Assembly (NCBI GenBank): GCA_963680875.1
Contig: OY804582.1
Coordinates: 54,268,646-54,332,645, forward strand
Source of the DNA: Bathymodiolus brooksi
Lineage: Eukaryota; Mollusca; Bivalvia; Mytilida; Modiolidae
Direction: 5' to 3'
Length of the DNA stretch: 64,000 nucleotides
In this document: positions 63,636-64,000 of the stretch, piece by piece
Numbering within the stretch: the stretch's first letter is position 1
Layout of the letters: every line of letters begins with the position of its first letter
Made by a program: the position numbers and the translations under genes
The notes under the pieces: model-generated
Told to the model about the DNA's origin: nothing
The model's input: the letters and a program-made list of their open reading frames with translations, nothing else
Database searches by the model: none

Positions 63636-64000
63636 TATTCTTATGAAATTCTCCCACGTGCACACTAGTTTGAAAGCATACAAATAAATGACGAAATATA
63701 TATGCACTTTTCAAATTCCTTCCGCTAAAAAAATAGTCCGTCAAATCCATAATTGACACCTACAACTCTTCAAATACAGTACTGTTATTCCTATTTTTAT
63801 GAAATTCTCCCAGCGTGTACACACTAGTTTGAAAACATACAAATAAATGACGAAATATATGCACTTTTCAAATTTTCAAAATATGAGATATTTTTAGAAT
63901 TAGGGGTTCAGCTGGAAGGATCCGCCATCTTGAAAATGTGAAATCCTACATGTCATATATATGTACAACAATTCACAAAAATAATTAAAATGCCTACCTT

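Overview
The window is nuclear DNA of an animal, most likely a bivalve mollusc and possibly a mytilid mussel. It has intron-split genes with GT/AG junctions, very AT-rich introns, tRNA-derived SINEs, many short inverted-repeat (MITE-like) elements and huge minisatellites. A dispersed repeat (about 9215-9480, 10786-10870 and 40316-40660) resembles one I recall as abundant in mussel genomes. That recollection is the only basis for the narrower placement. I see no bacterial-style operon, rRNA gene or CRISPR array.

Two host genes can be rebuilt exon by exon, and every intron phase agrees. On the minus strand, about 28.04 kb down to the left edge, lies a CWH43 (PGAP2-interacting protein) gene of GPI-anchor lipid remodelling. 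Nine exons are visible and the C-terminus lies off the left edge. On the plus strand, from 44.7 kb off the right edge, lies ALG5 (dolichyl-phosphate beta-glucosyltransferase). Seven exons are visible and about 70 C-terminal residues are missing. The two genes are head to head and both act on ER lipid-linked sugar or glycolipid pathways.

The roughly 16.7 kb between them is occupied by mobile DNA. In order it holds: a broken Tc1/mariner element (28920-30285); a tandem array of ~411-bp units (30290-32445); a 1863-codon intact ORF of a Helitron-like element with OTU protease, Helitron-like N-terminal and Pif1-type helicase regions (32691-38282); ten copies of a 28/29-bp quasi-palindromic motif (38368-42344); and an SGNH/GDSL-hydrolase-like ORF interrupted by one stop codon (40746-41555). 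The helicase ORF appears to have lost, in frame, the segment that should carry the HUH nuclease motif.

The rest is intronic and dominated by repeats. Minisatellites with unit lengths 48, 66, 62, 65, 33, 43, 30, 37 and 50 bp make up a large part of the window. Several grew from identifiable seeds: three come from three different segments of one SINE family, one from the mussel-like dispersed repeat, one from a CWH43 splice donor, and one from an ALG5 splice acceptor. The last two place rows of decoy splice sites beside real exons. A 4.26-kb element made of ~332-bp dimeric repeats has split the largest 50-bp array in two.
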